Positions 31,577-44,615 of a stretch of 64,000 nucleotides of DNA are shown here, piece after piece. Under the pieces are notes generated by a model that saw nothing but the letters and a program-made list of their open reading frames with translations, made no database searches and was not told the DNA's origin. A program made the translations under genes and the position numbers. Numbering within the stretch: the stretch's first letter is position 1; every line of letters starts with the position of its first letter. The DNA comes from Bryoerythrophyllum caledonicum (Eukaryota > Streptophyta > Bryopsida > Pottiales > Pottiaceae): the NCBI GenBank assembly GCA_963971425.1, contig OZ020518.1, forward strand, positions 30,324,770-30,388,769. Direction: 5' to 3'.

Positions 31577-32531
31577 TTAACCCCAAAAGGCCCAAGGCAT
31601 TCTCACACCAAAAGCACTTTAAAACTCCTAGTTCTAGTGCAATGAGTAATGAGGCAATCGAAACATTTTATTTCTACATCTAACCGTAGGATCTAAATTG
31701 AGAAATACTTGTTAATGTTCTCAAAAGAATTCATAAGTTTTGACCGCACGAATTGAAAGATTGTAGTGTTTGTAGTAGAGTAATTAGTTCTTTTTCTTCC
31801 TTGCTGTGAGTGGACCAATAGACTTTGACTACACTTGGTGTCAAATTTTTGCACTACACAAGGTCTAAGAACATTACCATCATGTTAATCATGAAGTTAT
31901 TTCCTTGTACTGTACACCAAGTTTTAGAGGTAGAGAAGGGTTGTAGCGTATTTTTAACAAATGTGCAAGGAGTAGAGGTTCAAAAATTGCCAATTCACGT
32001 TTTATATTTTTGTGAAGCAAACATGTTTAAGAATGATAATCCGAATGGTCAATAAGAAGGTTTACATCACATCTTGTAGTAGAAAAAATAAAATGTAAGA
32101 AATATGAAGATCGCTAAGTTATAGAGGGAAAATAAGAAGTTTTTTGGTACCTTGCCCGACAAAGTGTGACAATGTGCAAAAATGATTGTTAGATTATTAT
32201 GCTATTTTCCACTTAAGACAAGAGATTTTTTTTGACAATATGAAAGGAAATAATATTATTTGCTAGTATTAAAAATCTCACATTCAATCGATTGTCCTAG
32301 CAAAAGTTTTAGGAGTTGCCCAACGTGCCCGGTCTCTCCTTTTGAAATTCAAAACCCTATAACTTTTTCATAAAATGTTGGATTTAGGAAAAAAAATTGA
32401 CTCACACAGAGCTTTTAGCAATGTCCATCTACACTAGAAATTTAAAAAAGAAATGTTTTAAATTAACACCATAAGAACCTGCCCAAACCTTCAAGAGTCA
32501 CCCGAGGGGACTTTGGGCCTTTAGGGGTTAA
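31577..32531 (+). mobile_element. TTAA-1 element copy G
   Basis: TTAA (31577-31580), CCCCAAAAGGCCCAAGG, about 947 bp, then GGGCCTTTAGGGG and TTAA (32528-32531). Internal blocks are in the same order as in copy A. Confidence 0.8.
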
Positions 32532-33414
32532 AGGACGGAGCCTATGACCATAAAATCAATACCAATTTCCATTCTACTTTGTGCTGTAATTTCCATTAAA
32601 CATAAGTGTCAATTTTTTTAATTCATATTTCAAAGATGAGATCGCATGTTTTGTTTATGTCACAAAATTTAATATTTCTTCGGGAAAATTTGAATTTATT
32701 GTGATTAATTGATGAAAAAATGAAGAAAGTTCATATCAAATTCAAAGTATGCTAATTTTTTTGAAAATATCACCAAAGGTGTACATTTTAGGGACAAATC
32801 TTGTGGTGTAAATAAAACTTTCATGTTCAACTAAAATTAGAAAATCGGTTATAGGCCCAAATCTTTTTATCGTTATAACTTATCCAAATTTCAATATCTT
32901 TCAAAATTTCAAACTAGAATTGAAACTAGACTTTGGAAACCTCATTTCATTATTTGAACTAAGAATCAAGAATGATCATTTAAAAAACTCAAATTCAGAT
33001 TTAGAGCTTCAGCAAGAAGTTTCTTAAATAGACTACATTGAGATCCATGTCTGAAACATTTCTTCTTTAGATATAACATGATTACCTTAATGAGGCAAGT
33101 TTCATTAGCATCTAATATTTATACATTTAATGAACTCTCCTTGAAGAATTGGATGATAACCAACCGTTTATAGCAATAACCATCCTCAAAATGTCATCCG
33201 AGCAGCCACTTTTGGCTACTTCGGTGTTTAAGGATTTACGTAAGGAAAAAAATTCCCTTCTTCGTGACTTCAAACACTATAATTTTAGGGCAATTGGACA
33301 GCGATCAAGGGTGATTTTGGTGACCGGCAATTTACTTGCGTCCGAACATTTAGACGGATGGGGCGTCCAAGAGCTTGGATTTCAGATGTATGTGACAACC
33401 TAGAACAAAGCTCA
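32532..33414. other. Intergenic, nothing recognised
   Basis: AT-rich sequence. The plus-strand frame 33149-33403 has no recognisable product. Confidence 0.4.
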
Positions 33415-34410
33415 TTGGGCATTGATCTTTATCCCTAAGAGCCCATCAACGATTTTGATTTCGGGTTTGTACCTTAAATTTGAAGAGAAATACAACTCGC
33501 TCATGGCAAATGACACCTGGAAGTTGATTCTTCTTCCAAAAGATCGCAAGAGCGTTTGGATGCAAGTGAGTGTTTCGTACGAAGAAGGATGCTTTGGGTC
33601 AAGTGGTGGGCTACAAGGCAAGATTAGTTGCCAAGAGATACTCACAAGTTGCAGGGGTAGACTTTCTTGAGACATATGCTCCCGTTGCCAAGTACACCAC
33701 CATTTGGTGAATTCTTGTACTTGGAGCAGCCTTAGACTTGGAGATCTACCAAATGGATGTAAAGACCGCATTCTTGAACGGTGAATTGGAGGAAGACATT
33801 TACATAGACCAACCGCAAGGTTTTGTACAAGAAGACTTTGATCATCTTGTTCTGTATGGACTCAAAGAATCACCAAGAGCATGGTACTAACGCATCCACA
33901 CTTTCTTCACCAAAGAAGGTTTAACTTGGAGCCAAGCAAACCAACAGGATATGTATTCTTTGTAGGAGTTGGTGCCATCTCTTAGAATTAAAAGAGGCAA
34001 CCAACTATTGCCTTGTCCACGACGGAAGCGGAGTATATGGCAACTAGCCAAAGTACAAAGGAAGCCATTTGGCTTCACAAGATTTTGGCAGATGTGGGGT
34101 TTGTTCAAGAAAGAGCAACCACCATTATGTCAACAATCATTACGTCAAGAACCTAGTGTGCATAGCCTTGCAAAGAACTCCACACACTACTCATGCACGA
34201 AGCACATTGATGTACAACATCAATTCATTCGCGAGAAGTTGGAGAGCGGCAAGAATAGCTTGAACTATTGGTCAACACAATCAATTGTGGCGGATGTGCT
34301 AACAAAAGTACGTGCAAAAGAATGGCACCAAACACAATACAATTGCGAGAAGGTAATTATGGATATAGACCGCATTGGCCAGTGCTTCCGCCCAAAATTC
34401 AAGCTTTAGG
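33415..34410 (+). pseudogene. Ty1/copia reverse transcriptase-RNase H remnant
   Basis: Conceptual translation in shifting frames gives typical copia pol segments in order: the start of the RT domain (NDTWKL), KARLVAK and FLETYAPVAK, then [29 protein letters not shown], a gap where the catalytic core and connection should be, and RNase H/C-terminal pieces (EAEYMA, HIDVQHQFIREK, VADVLTK). Many stops and frameshifts and at least one internal deletion make it non-functional. Confidence 0.8.
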
Positions 34411-35880
34411 CGTTGCGTGTGGATCATGTTCCTTGCCATTTTCACTATTGTGAGCGCCTTAAAGCGCCACAATTTTAGTTAATGATTGGTTAGTAGGAAC
34501 CAGCCTCGGTAGCTGCCATTTGTAGTTTGGTTAGTGTATAATAGCGCCGCCTAGCGTAAATTAGTATTTGTTAGCTAAATGGACTTTACGTGACCATGAA
34601 TTATGGTGGAAGGTAAAATTAGACTTAGAAGTGCCTAAAGAGACCAATTAGATTAGTGGTTAGTTTAGTTGAAGACAAATTAGTGAATTAGAGCTTTAAT
34701 TAGTGGAAGAATTGTAGACACTTATTTTATAAGAAAGAAAGAAAAATAGTTATGCAGATAAAAACAAAAATATAAAAAGAGATGAGAAAAATGGTCAAAA
34801 AGATTTTATGGGAAGAACCCTTGCTACTCTTGCATAGATTAATTGAAATTACAATTTTTGTAAGACTAGCAATTGGTTTAGTAGATTGTTTGTTTTTCAA
34901 AGATATAGACCTTTGATTAAGACTTCTGAATAGTTAGTCGTGTGATTTAAATGTATTTTGAACACACTGATGATGTTAGTTTTATCAAAATTACTTCAGA
35001 TTGAGAGTTATTTGCATGTTCAGCCCTATAATTGGACTTAAATACTTGGTTGATTGTAGGCCCTTGATCATGATTAGAGTTCTTGACTTGGATGGTGGAG
35101 ATGTCGCTGCCAGCCTAGGGTTTCTTTCTAATTGTATAAGAGGAATTGAGCAGCCACTCTCACTCTCTCTATTCTTTTGGGCGGAGCTATGCCATTTTTT
35201 TTCTTCCATTTACCCTTTTCCTTTGAGTTGCGATTAATCGTGTATTGCCAGTGAGATATTTAGAAGTACAACGTGAGTTTCAAGCATTAGATAGATCTTG
35301 TTGTTAGCTTTCTAAAAATCTTTGGCACGCATCATTTGGACTAAGGACAAAGAAGTTGTGTCTACTTTGTGTGGGGGATCGTCTAACGGCAGATCTAGAA
35401 CATTGTCTTTGGCGGGCTAGTAAGGGCAAACCACAACAAATTTGGAGCCGAGCTTTGTGTAGCACATAGATTTGCAAGTCAACTTTTAAGAGACACTATG
35501 CGCACTTAAATCCAAACAAGAAAGTGGGAGTTATAACAAATTTAGTAGCAGAGGGTCTGTTGCCTTGAACGAGGCACACTTCCCTTACTTTTTACTTCTA
35601 TTCAATGTTCATCGTGTACTTTTGATTTTGATACTTTTATCCTTGAATTTTACTTATAAGTACTATCATTTACTTCCACATCTACTTTTTATTTTTACCT
35701 TACCTTGTATCAGTAAAATCTGTGAACTTAACTTCATCCAATAAATTCGTCTATTAGGGTTAGAGTTCATCTATAAGGTTTCAAATTAGGATTTGAAATG
35801 ACTTTGGCTTAGGGTTAAGATTTATCTTTTAGAATTAGAGCTAATTGAATTAAGATTGAAAATTACATAAAGATTTATTT
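34411..35880. other. Possible copia LTR and flanking sequence
   Basis: This lies directly after the pol remnant, where a 3' LTR would be expected. Around 35090-35240 it has a telo-box-like TAGGGTTTCT, TATAAGAGG and pyrimidine-rich sequence, as often seen in LTR promoter/R regions. No matching second LTR or clear TG...CA ends could be found, so this is tentative. Confidence 0.3.
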
Positions 35881-37669
35881 GAAAGGTGAGGTCAAAATTG
35901 GCTTCATAACTATGGTACAATTTGCACGCTCCACGACTCCATTCTGCTCCGGCGAGTAAGGTGTTGACGTCTTCCTCTTAATGCCATGGAACTTTGAAAG
36001 CCTTTGGATATGAACTCCCCACCATTGTTCGACTGAAACACCTTAATCTTGTGCTCCAATTACTTCTCCGCAAGGGCCTTGAACTCCTTGAACCTTTCAA
36101 GGCAATCCCCCTTTGTCTTCAAGATGTACACCCACACACTCCTCAAAAAGTCATTAATGAAGGTCACAAATACCTTGCACCAGCTATGGAAGTGGTCCTC
36201 ATAGAGCCGCACACATCCGAATGCACAATCTTCAAAGTCTTTGTGCACGCGTCGCTCCATCCTTTGGAAATGGTGCCTTATGTTGTTTGCCTTGCACGCA
36301 CCCTTCACAAAATGTCATTGTTAATTCATCTTTGCCAAGAATCATGCCACTTATCATGCTTTCAAGTAAATGCACGCTTCTCACTTTCAAATGGCCAATC
36401 AACGATGCCAAAGCTCCAATGCACCCCTCTCTGTTGATGATTGTGCTACGTTGGCCGCATCCGCCTTAAACACTTTTAGGAAGGTCGTTTGGTACAAATT
36501 GCCTTCACGAGGTGCTGCCATAAGAACATCTTTATTTGGTGCCCTCAACACACATCCATCCACGTTGGAATGCACTTTCATTTCACTTGTCACAATTTTG
36601 CTCACCGAGAACAAGTTCGTTTGCAACTTGGGCACATGGAGAACGTCTTTGATTCTAAATCTCTTAGAGCAATCCCTCAGAAGTACTTTGGCAACAATAG
36701 ATCCAACGCCAACGACCTCCACAACACTATCATCATCCAAATACACAATACATGGAGTAATTACCTCATACGTGTCAAATGTCGCCTTATGAGGTGTTAT
36801 GTGTTTTGTGGCGCCCGAATCCAAGATCCACCTTCACATGGACTTGGAATGTGGTCCACCTTGAGTTGCAAATGCATAGACATCATCCTCTTTTGCATGA
36901 TTGGCATTTTCCTTCTCCTTTGTTTGGTTCACGTTGTCCTGCTCCCACTTTTTTGGCTTGAAGCAATTTCGTGCAATGTGGCCCGATTTGCCACAATTGT
37001 AACCTACCTTGGGCTCGCTACGTAATGAAGAAGAGCCTCCCTACTTGTTTTGTTTTGACACCAAGACGGCATTGCCGCCATTGGGCTCATTCTCCTTGCG
37101 CTTGGAGACTTTGTGCACCAACTGCGCCGTCACAAACTCCATGGTGAGCTCCTTCATTGCCAAGGTCTCCAAGGCAGTGATCAAGTGTTCATACGAAGGC
37201 GGCAAACTCTCAAGCAAAGTCATGATCACATCTTCATCTCCCACCAGGACATCTAAGCAAGTGAGTTGATCCACAAGTGCCTTGACTTTGTTGACATGAT
37301 TCCATAAATCATCTCCTTCTTGCATCTTGATTGTCAAGAACTTGTGGCCAATGAAGAGAATGTTAGACTAGCTCCTCGTTTTGTGAAAGTTTTTCACGAT
37401 TCTACGGGTCTTTTGGAACTCTTGATGTGGGCAAGTTGGTTGTCCACCAAGTTGAAGCCAATGACACGCATGGCCTTCTTCATACGCTGATTGTAGTCCT
37501 TCTTCACCTTTGGATCATTGCCTTCAGATGGAGGCTCTTTGGAGTCATCTATAACCTTCCAAAGGTCCATGGATGACAACACCATCTCCATCTTGAACTT
37601 CCAAAGATTGAAGTTCTCACCTTTGAACTTATCAATGACTCTAGCGCTCTTGCCATCATATGTTGCCAT
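35881..37669 (-). pseudogene. Ty1/copia gag-protease-integrase remnant
   Basis: Minus strand, from the gag ATG at 37667-37669. A UBN2-type gag (MATYDGKSARVIDKF..., FNLWKFKM) runs to about 37041 with a frame break near 37390. A CCHC knuckle (CGKSGHIARNC) lies near 36990, the protease motif LDSGATKHIT near 36810 after an in-frame stop, a GAG-pre-integrase region at 36400-36700 (DVLHVPKLQTNLFSVSK), and integrase core pieces at 35990-36310 (FINDFLRSVWVYILKTKGD, NNGGEF). Reverse transcriptase does not follow. The plus-strand pol remnant at 33.4-34.4 kb could be the other half, inverted, or a separate copy. Confidence 0.85.
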
Positions 37670-38340
37670 ATTTGGACTTCAACACTATGTGCTAACTTTC
37701 AATGAGCACTAGTGCACTTTAATCACTCAAATGAACCATTTTTAGGCTCCAATGTGCACTTATGCACCTGGAACACTCAAATTATAGGGCTACCCATACG
37801 GATTGTGTACAATGTGTATGGGCAACGCCTAAAAGTGCAAATGTAAATAGTTACAAAGTCAACACTCTTGAATGTGCATCTCCAATGCTCTTAGAAACTC
37901 CTTGGGCCGTCCTTAATCTCCTTCAATGCTTTCAACAACCTTGAATCAATACTTGTGCACCTCCAATGCTTCAAATTGGACCTAATGCACCTCCAATGCT
38001 TCAAATTGAACCTTGTGCACCTCCAATGCTTCAAAATTGAACCTTGTACACCTCCAATGCTCCAACAACTTGAGTCAACTCTTGTACACCTCAATGCTCC
38101 AAATTCGATATTGTGCATCTCAAACACTCAAAGATTCTCAAGATCACCTCCTAACCAATTAGCTCCAAAACTCTAGATACGCAACTCACGTGAGTGGGCC
38201 CATAATCTATTTGGGTTTGAAAGACGTAGAGAAATGATCGCACAAGGAAGTGAAACACACACGATATTACAAACAATGCTTGGAGTCAAATATAGATTTC
38301 TTTCAAAGGCCTTCACTTGTAGTACCAATTAGTAGCAATG
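37670..38340 (-). other. Leader of the copia remnant, with repeats
   Basis: On the minus strand this is the untranslated leader upstream of gag. TGGTACTACAAGTG (minus strand, about 38313-38326) is where a tRNA primer-binding site would lie and begins TGGTA like copia sites, but the rest differs from the usual initiator-Met match. Confidence 0.4.
37945..38110. repeat. 30-bp minisatellite in the copia leader
   Basis: CACCTCCAATGCT recurs at 37958, 37988, 38018 and 38049, with a degenerate copy near 38087. The unit is ...CTTGTGCACCTCCAATGCTT... with a period of 30-31 bp. Confidence 0.85.
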
Positions 38341-39240
38341 TTTGCCAATACATGTTGGATTACTTTAAGTTCCTTTAATTTCTCACATTTTTTCTCCTTT
38401 ATTTTTTCTTCTAAATTTACCTCAACTATTTACAATATGATATTAGCTACGAGCAACTCTAATGTCTAATAGACGTACGCGGATAGGGTCAGAGAGCGGT
38501 TGCGCGTGTGCCCATATTGGAAGTTGGGTTTTTTTGGACATGAACTACACACTACTAACATGGATCTGATGTGTATTGTGGAGCAAAATTTTAGAAATAG
38601 TTTATTTAAATTTTTTAAGTGTAAAAAATATTGTAGATACTTTTAGAATTAGATAAATAGAGGTAATGTTTACACTAAGTAGCTAATTTGTTGAATAGTA
38701 CCTATTCATATCTAAAATTGAAAGAGTAGTTAGAACAGGGTTTTATTCACACCCTTTGGAAGGATACACCTTTTCATGAAGAGTTGTTGAAATTAAACTA
38801 GAAGAAGCCTATTGGTTAGGAAATGGGAAAAACCTCTTGCAAAGAGGTGCGCCTTTTAGAAAATAGGTAGCATAAATCACTATTTTGTTGCCATTGCCAT
38901 AACCATGAGGAACATTAGAGTGAGCCCTAGCTTTAGAAGAAGAAGCTAGTGGATGACTCTTAATGTTGTAAGAGTATTTATATTTTAATATTTTAATATT
39001 TATTATATTTGCATGTGTTAAAGTCTCGTGTGTGACTTGAGTCATATATATGATTGCAATAATATTAGATCTTCATGGAGTAATTTAGAAAATTGTGTGT
39101 TTACAAGTTAATCATAATTGTATGTGATTTTCATGTGAATTAATGTATGATTAATTGATTAAGACATGAGATTGAGGAACGTATAAATAAATAAGTAACA
39201 TGACTCTATTTGAAGTAAAACTCAAGGTATGCAAGTGTAA
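38341..39240. other. Intergenic, AT-rich
   Basis: A small piece (38480-38560: GCGCGTGTGCCC, AAGTTGGGTTTT, GGACATGAACT) is related to the GC-rich family at 42.4-46.7 kb. Otherwise nothing is recognised. Confidence 0.4.
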
Positions 39241-40931
39241 GAGTGTGGGTTATTGCTTACATTCAAGTATTAAAGATTGATAGATGTTGCAAGTTGTCGG
39301 GTCAGTATTCCTCCAGTTAGCACCTAATTGTCATTAAGTACAACCAAAGTAAACTCCTCTGGTGTCGTTCCTACAGAGACCTATTGTTCCTTCCCTCAAT
39401 GATATACAAAACTAAACTACCAAACACTACTCCATAGGTTAGCTTTCCTACTCATTCTTTTGCTCAATATCCGATTCCTTCCGGATTCCGGAGTTCTTAC
39501 AATAGCTTCCGGAACTAATTTCCGGATAGCTGAAAGGAGGTTTGATTTATCTCTGTTCCTCCTCAGAGAGTCTTCCGGACGGTTTAAACGAGTGATCGGA
39601 AGACCACTGAACCTATGTTGTGTAAGTGGTCGGATTTCCCACTGTCTTGTGACTTAACGTGGCTAGACACCCACTCTCCCTACTCCGCTAACCGGTGGAC
39701 AATTATTGTTGCGGGACCCACGCCCTCACAACATCCGGATGGCCATCCGAACGCGGTCACACAGAGGTAAACCCGGACTACAATGACATTCTGGTCGGTA
39801 CTACAGTGGTTCTACTGTGTGTGCTATACAATTTGTATGAAAATCTCCTTCAAGACAAACACATTTGGATTTATCCCTATCGTAGGGGGAGATTCCGACC
39901 TCAACCGGAATCTGGGTTCACACGGATATTCCGTGCCCTAGAGACTACTAAGCAAACCTCTGTAATACGTCTCTTTCCCTCCTGGCTACTTCCGAACCCT
40001 GATGAATGTCAGGGCTCTCCCTACCCTCTTCTCCAACTCTTCCGGGCGATCTCCTAATGCAAGTCACAACCGGTTACTCCAATTACAAACACTTTAACAC
40101 TCAACACACGAGAACTAAATCACCATACTCCAACCACAATGGATCCGTTCCTCACAAGAAAACACTCAATTACCACAAGTTTAAGATAACAAAAGTAGTG
40201 ATAGATGAAAAACGTTATCAGCGAGAGAAACAAGATGATGAGTTTCCTAAAACTCATCTATTAAGTACTAGCTAAATTCCTTAATCTAGAATCTACCTTA
40301 TCCGAGAGAAATATAGAAAATCCTATCCTGATAGCAAAAAGGTCTTATCCTAGAAAATCCGGAAATCACATCTTAGATCCAAAAATTATGGATCTAAGAT
40401 CCGGATTTTTTGCTCCTAAATGGTAAGGTAGTTTATGGAATTGTTTTAACGTAATGTTTGGCAGCCACGTGCAATCACAAGCCCCATCGTTTAATCGCTT
40501 TAGAACCTAAGAAACTAACAACTCATAACTTTAACCCTAAACCTAGGCTACGGAGTCTTCTTAAGATGGTTGCTCCTACGCCTAGGGAATTCTTCCATAG
40601 TGCCCGTTGCCTTGTCGATCTTCTCCGAAGTTGTTTCTGGTACTTGGCTCTTGCTTCCGGAAGCTGAGATTGCTGGCTCCGGGTCGCCAGGGGCAAGCAC
40701 CACCTACGTCGCGTTCTTTGCCGTGCCGGCCGTGGTTCCCACCACATCCTTGACAGTGGAAGTCTCTTCCGGAAGACCTTTGGATAATGGAGCAGTCGTC
40801 TTCTGGATGGTGGAGGAGGGGGAGAAAGAAGGAAGCCGGAAAACTGGGGGAGTCTTTTGGAAAAGCGCTACCGGAAGCGTGTTCTTCCAACGCTAGAACA
40901 TGGCCTCCGGGCTGGGCACAGAGACCTTGTT

Positions 40932-41345
40932 CTAGCGTATGGGGGAAGCCGTATCGGGTGTACCAAAGATCTCCTCCTCCTGTTGCTTATCCTTATCCTT
41001 TTCGGAAACCTCCGGTGTTCTGCTCGACGGTCCGGCTACGTCCAGTGATGAGTCGAGATCGATGGAGGAGTTCTGCGCCACGGATTCCTCCCGGACCACG
41101 ATGTTGATCGTGTTGTTGACCAAAAGCTGGATCTGCCCCCATGTACTCTCCATCTTCCGTTTGTGATCCATGAGGAACCGGATGATCTGCTCGTGGTTCA
41201 CCTTCCCTTCCTTCTCCAAGCGTTCGTTGAAGAGGAGGCTCCGATTGACCATGTCAACCGGAAAACTCAACGCCTCCTCGACCTCACAAAAGGACTCGTA
41301 CCATGAAAGGCTACCGGATGCTATAAAGCAAACAAAAATTGGGAG
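40932..41345 (-). pseudogene. Gag-like frame fragment
   Basis: A minus-strand open frame reading ASGSLSWYESFCEVEEALSF into PVDMVNRSLLFNERLEKEGK, then a helical basic segment and a C-terminus rich in Asp/Ser/Glu/Lys, ending at TAG 40932. The aromatic/charged helical pattern suits a retroelement gag, but no domain is certain. A second open stretch in the same direction (40582-40890) may be the frameshifted continuation. Confidence 0.35.
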
Positions 41346-41356
41346 GAGGTGAAAAC

Positions 41357-41359
<3 letters not shown>

Positions 41360-41403
<44 letters not shown>
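41360..41403. repeat. (GA)n microsatellite
   Basis: About 22 GA dinucleotides. Confidence 0.95.
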
Positions 41404-41405
<2 letters not shown>

Positions 41406-41760
41406 AAATCGACATCTATGAAGAATTCCTGTTTTTGCCCCTTTTTATAATGGGCATGACGTATGGTATCCCATAACGGCTCTAGTGTCGCTTCCGAAAC
41501 CCCATGATGACGTTTCCGGTTTCCGGATATCTTCCAGAATACTCCAGACATTTTTCGGCTATCCGGATGTCTGATTACTGGAAAATTGCTGAAGACAACA
41601 ATGTTTAACGATTCTATTTTAGCACGAAATCTTTATTTCTATTTCCTACCTAGTTGTACTAGTCTGTGCTGTTCTTATCACTAATTTTTTTCAATTTTTC
41701 TTTAATTACCGGATTTTGAAGGTTACATCCCGAACCTTGTGGGAACGGATTCCTACAATA

Positions 41761-42404
41761 GACTAAATCAAAATCTTACATATAAAATCATTTCGACTAG
41801 ATCTAACTTCTGTGTTGTTTGAGACAAATACATGTGATGAGTACGTGGGAAGTGGAGCTTATTGCACGAGGTAGTCTTGTGATTTATAAAAAAGTTTAAT
41901 TAAGGAATTAGCAATGGGTGCAATGGATAGAATCCATTAGCCAAAAAGGACTAGGTCTAGGAGTCTAATCAAGTACATTCACAGCTATCAAAGAGCAAGG
42001 CTCTTTGTAGGCACTTAGATCCCCAGAACATAAGTTATAAGAGTGTGATGTTAAGAGTGATGTATAAAAGGGACTAAATTCCTTAAATAAGTGCGGAATC
42101 TCAAGTAATTTGATAAAAAGACATCTTTTAATGCATAATTAGAGCATAACTACTTTTTGATTAGACACTAGGCCATCCCGAGAGCAACTTTTGAATTAAG
42201 AGTGAAACTTGGGTATTTTGCAAGTATGAATATTACGGTTTATACGTACCTAAATGGGTTGGGCGTATATCAATAGGGGTCCGGCGCGCATGCATATAGG
42301 TTGACGGCGCGCCCACAGGGTGGCACACGCACACAAAGGTCAAGCGTGTGTCCATGGGGGGAGAGTGCATGTGCTCAAGGGGCTGAGCGCATATGTAAGT
42401 GGGT
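41761..42404. other. Intergenic; start of GC-rich degenerate repeats
   Basis: From about 42240 the sequence becomes a series of words such as GGGTTGGGCGTAT, GGCGCGCATGCATA and GGGCTGAGCGCATATG, part of the family described for 42405-44615. Nothing is recognised to the left of that. Confidence 0.4.
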
Positions 42405-44615
42405 CGGGCGCGCGCACATAGGGCTGAGCGCGCGGCTTAGAACTTAGGTTTGTTGTAGACATAAGCTTGACTCCATTCAACACCACTCAATGGGTCAAGC
42501 GCGTACCGATATAGATAGGGCGCGTACAAATATGAGTTGGACACCTACCTAAATGGGTCGGGCGCGTACCAATAGGGGTTGGGCGCACGCATAAGGGGCT
42601 GGGCGCGCATGCTTGTAGGGTCGGGCACATGTACATGTTGGTAGTTGGGTTCATTGTGGACATGAACTTCACCCCACTAAAAGCATGTACACCCCTTGTG
42701 CGCCAAACCGGCGCAACTAAAAATTTCTTGAAGAATTCAAATCCACAAATTCCATCCTTTTGACTAATTTCATACATTATATATTTTTTGGGACAATACA
42801 TATGATATATAGAGTACTTATTAATCCGATGCAAGATCATCACAAAATAAAAATATACATTTTTTCTTTACGAATTTACAAAGGCGTCATAGGGTTTAGG
42901 GTCTTGAGAAGAACTATGGTTCTAATTTTTTAGCATTTTGAAATCATAGCCTTGGAGAATCTTGTAACCAAAACTTTGTTTCTAAATGGCTTGATTTCTT
43001 TACAATCTTATATCTAATTTTTCTACCTATGTAGGAAAAATAATCAGCAAAGGAAATTAAACAATCCAAAGAAGTAAATTGTAGTGTTCGTTACTCTTTT
43101 CTTTACTTTGTACACTAAGCCCAATACTTTTATGACCCTAATCACTTCAAGAGCTTGATTGTTGTTTTTAATCCAAATGGTTGTACTTTATTTTTTCTTT
43201 AAAATATAGTTGCATTCCTTATCTATTTTATTGTTTTGCCATGAGAATGTTTTTCTAGTCTTCTACAAGCACAATCATATGTAAACAATATGCTTTTCCT
43301 ACTTGCTTAATTTATGCACGTAGATAATGCTTAAATTCCAAAGTCTCCTAAATATTTCACAGTAAAATTATTCAAGACTTGTCTTTTTGGGGGCGGATAA
43401 AAGAGGAGGAAGTGAAAAACTTAACATCATTGTTTGCCACAAGATGTTGACATAGACTAAGAAATGTGATTGTTAATGGAATATGAGTTCTTTGTTTTGT
43501 TATGTGAAATTGTAGAATTCAATAAATTAGAAACTTGTAAATTCATATCTATGGTATAAATCAAGTTCTAAGAATATATTTGAAGTAACATCCATTCACT
43601 CCATTAAAGATAGCAAGTTATCACATTGCAATGCAATCTTGGTGATTGACCCACTACAAGATATTGAGATTGAACAAAACTTTGTATATATAAGGAAGTT
43701 TAATAAGAATTTTGATACATCATAAATGATAGCATTGTACAATGTATTAATGTAAACAACTTGTATTAAAAACAATAATCAAAGCTCTTGAATTGATTAC
43801 GATCATTAAAATCTTGGGCTTAGAGTACAAAGTAAAGAGAAGGGTAACGCACTCTGCAATTTACTTCTTTGGATTGTTCTATTTCCTTTGCTAATTAGTT
43901 TTCCTACATAGATAACAAAATTAGGGTCATTGAGAGCCCTAGTTGAGCCACTTGGAGACTGCAAGTAGATGACTTGGGGCCCTAGTTGAGCCACTTGAGG
44001 ACCCCAAACAGATCGTTTAGGGACCTCAAGTAGATCACTTAGGGCCCCCATTGAGCCACTTGGGGACCTCAAGTAGATCATTAAATTACAATTTAAAAAA
44101 AAATAGACCAATTTTCATGAACCTCCTAAAGAAAAAATGTATTTAAATGTTCCATTAATCTTATATTTTTGTTTGTGATGATCTCGCATCGAATTAATAA
44201 GTACTCTATATATCATATGTATTATTCCAAAAAATATATAATGTATGTAATTAGTCAAAATGATGGAATTTGTGGATTTGAATTCTTCAAGAAATTTTTA
44301 GTTGCCCCGGGTTGGCGCACAAGGAGTGTACATGCTTTTAGTGGGGTGAAGTTCATGTCCACAATGAACCCAACTTCCAACCCGTACACGTGCGCGACCC
44401 TACAAGCGTGCGCGCCCAACCCCTATTGATACGCGCCCGACCCATTTAGGTACGTGCCCGACCCATTTAGGTATGTGCCCGACTCATGTTTGTATGCGTC
44501 CTATCTATATCGGTACGCGCTTGACCCATTGAGTGGTGTTGAATGGAGTCAAACTTATATCGACAATGAATCTAACTTCTAAGCCATCCGGTGCGCTCAG
44601 CCCCATGTGTAAGCA
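42405..44615. repeat. Large inverted repeat (fold-back), discontinuous arms
   Basis: The left arm (about 42405-43175) is the inverted counterpart of the right arm (about 43765-44615). Matches are clear over 42430-42843 versus 44165-44590, and over 43020-43175 versus 43765-43930. The middle parts of the arms differ. The outer segments carry degenerate CGCGCCCGACCCATTTAGGT-type repeats and a block with AATGAACCCAACTTC; a third copy of these lies at 46391-46745. The spacer (43176-43764) is single-copy AT-rich DNA. It could be two opposite insertions of one repeat or a fold-back element. Confidence 0.7.
43935..44080. repeat. 22-bp minisatellite
   Basis: About six units of CCYCAAGTAGATCACTTAGGG and the variant CCCTAGTTGAGCCACTTGAGG. 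Present in the right arm of the inverted repeat but not in the left arm. Confidence 0.75.

Larger units (their letters stand above)
39241..41760 (-). mobile_element. Decayed element of unknown class, TCCGGA-rich
   Basis: A compositionally distinct block with many TCCGGA/TTCCGG words and higher GC than its flanks, with edges near 39240 and 41760. The minus-strand frames (about 40523-41300) are hydrophilic and gag-like. TGGTGTCGTTCCTACAGAGA at 39360-39379 resembles sequence common near primer-binding sites of plant LTR elements. No polymerase or integrase was found, so the class is open. Confidence 0.35.

Noticed and set aside
37041..37269. Plus-strand ORFs over the copia gag region
   Set aside because: They are antisense to recognisable gag and integrase sequence.
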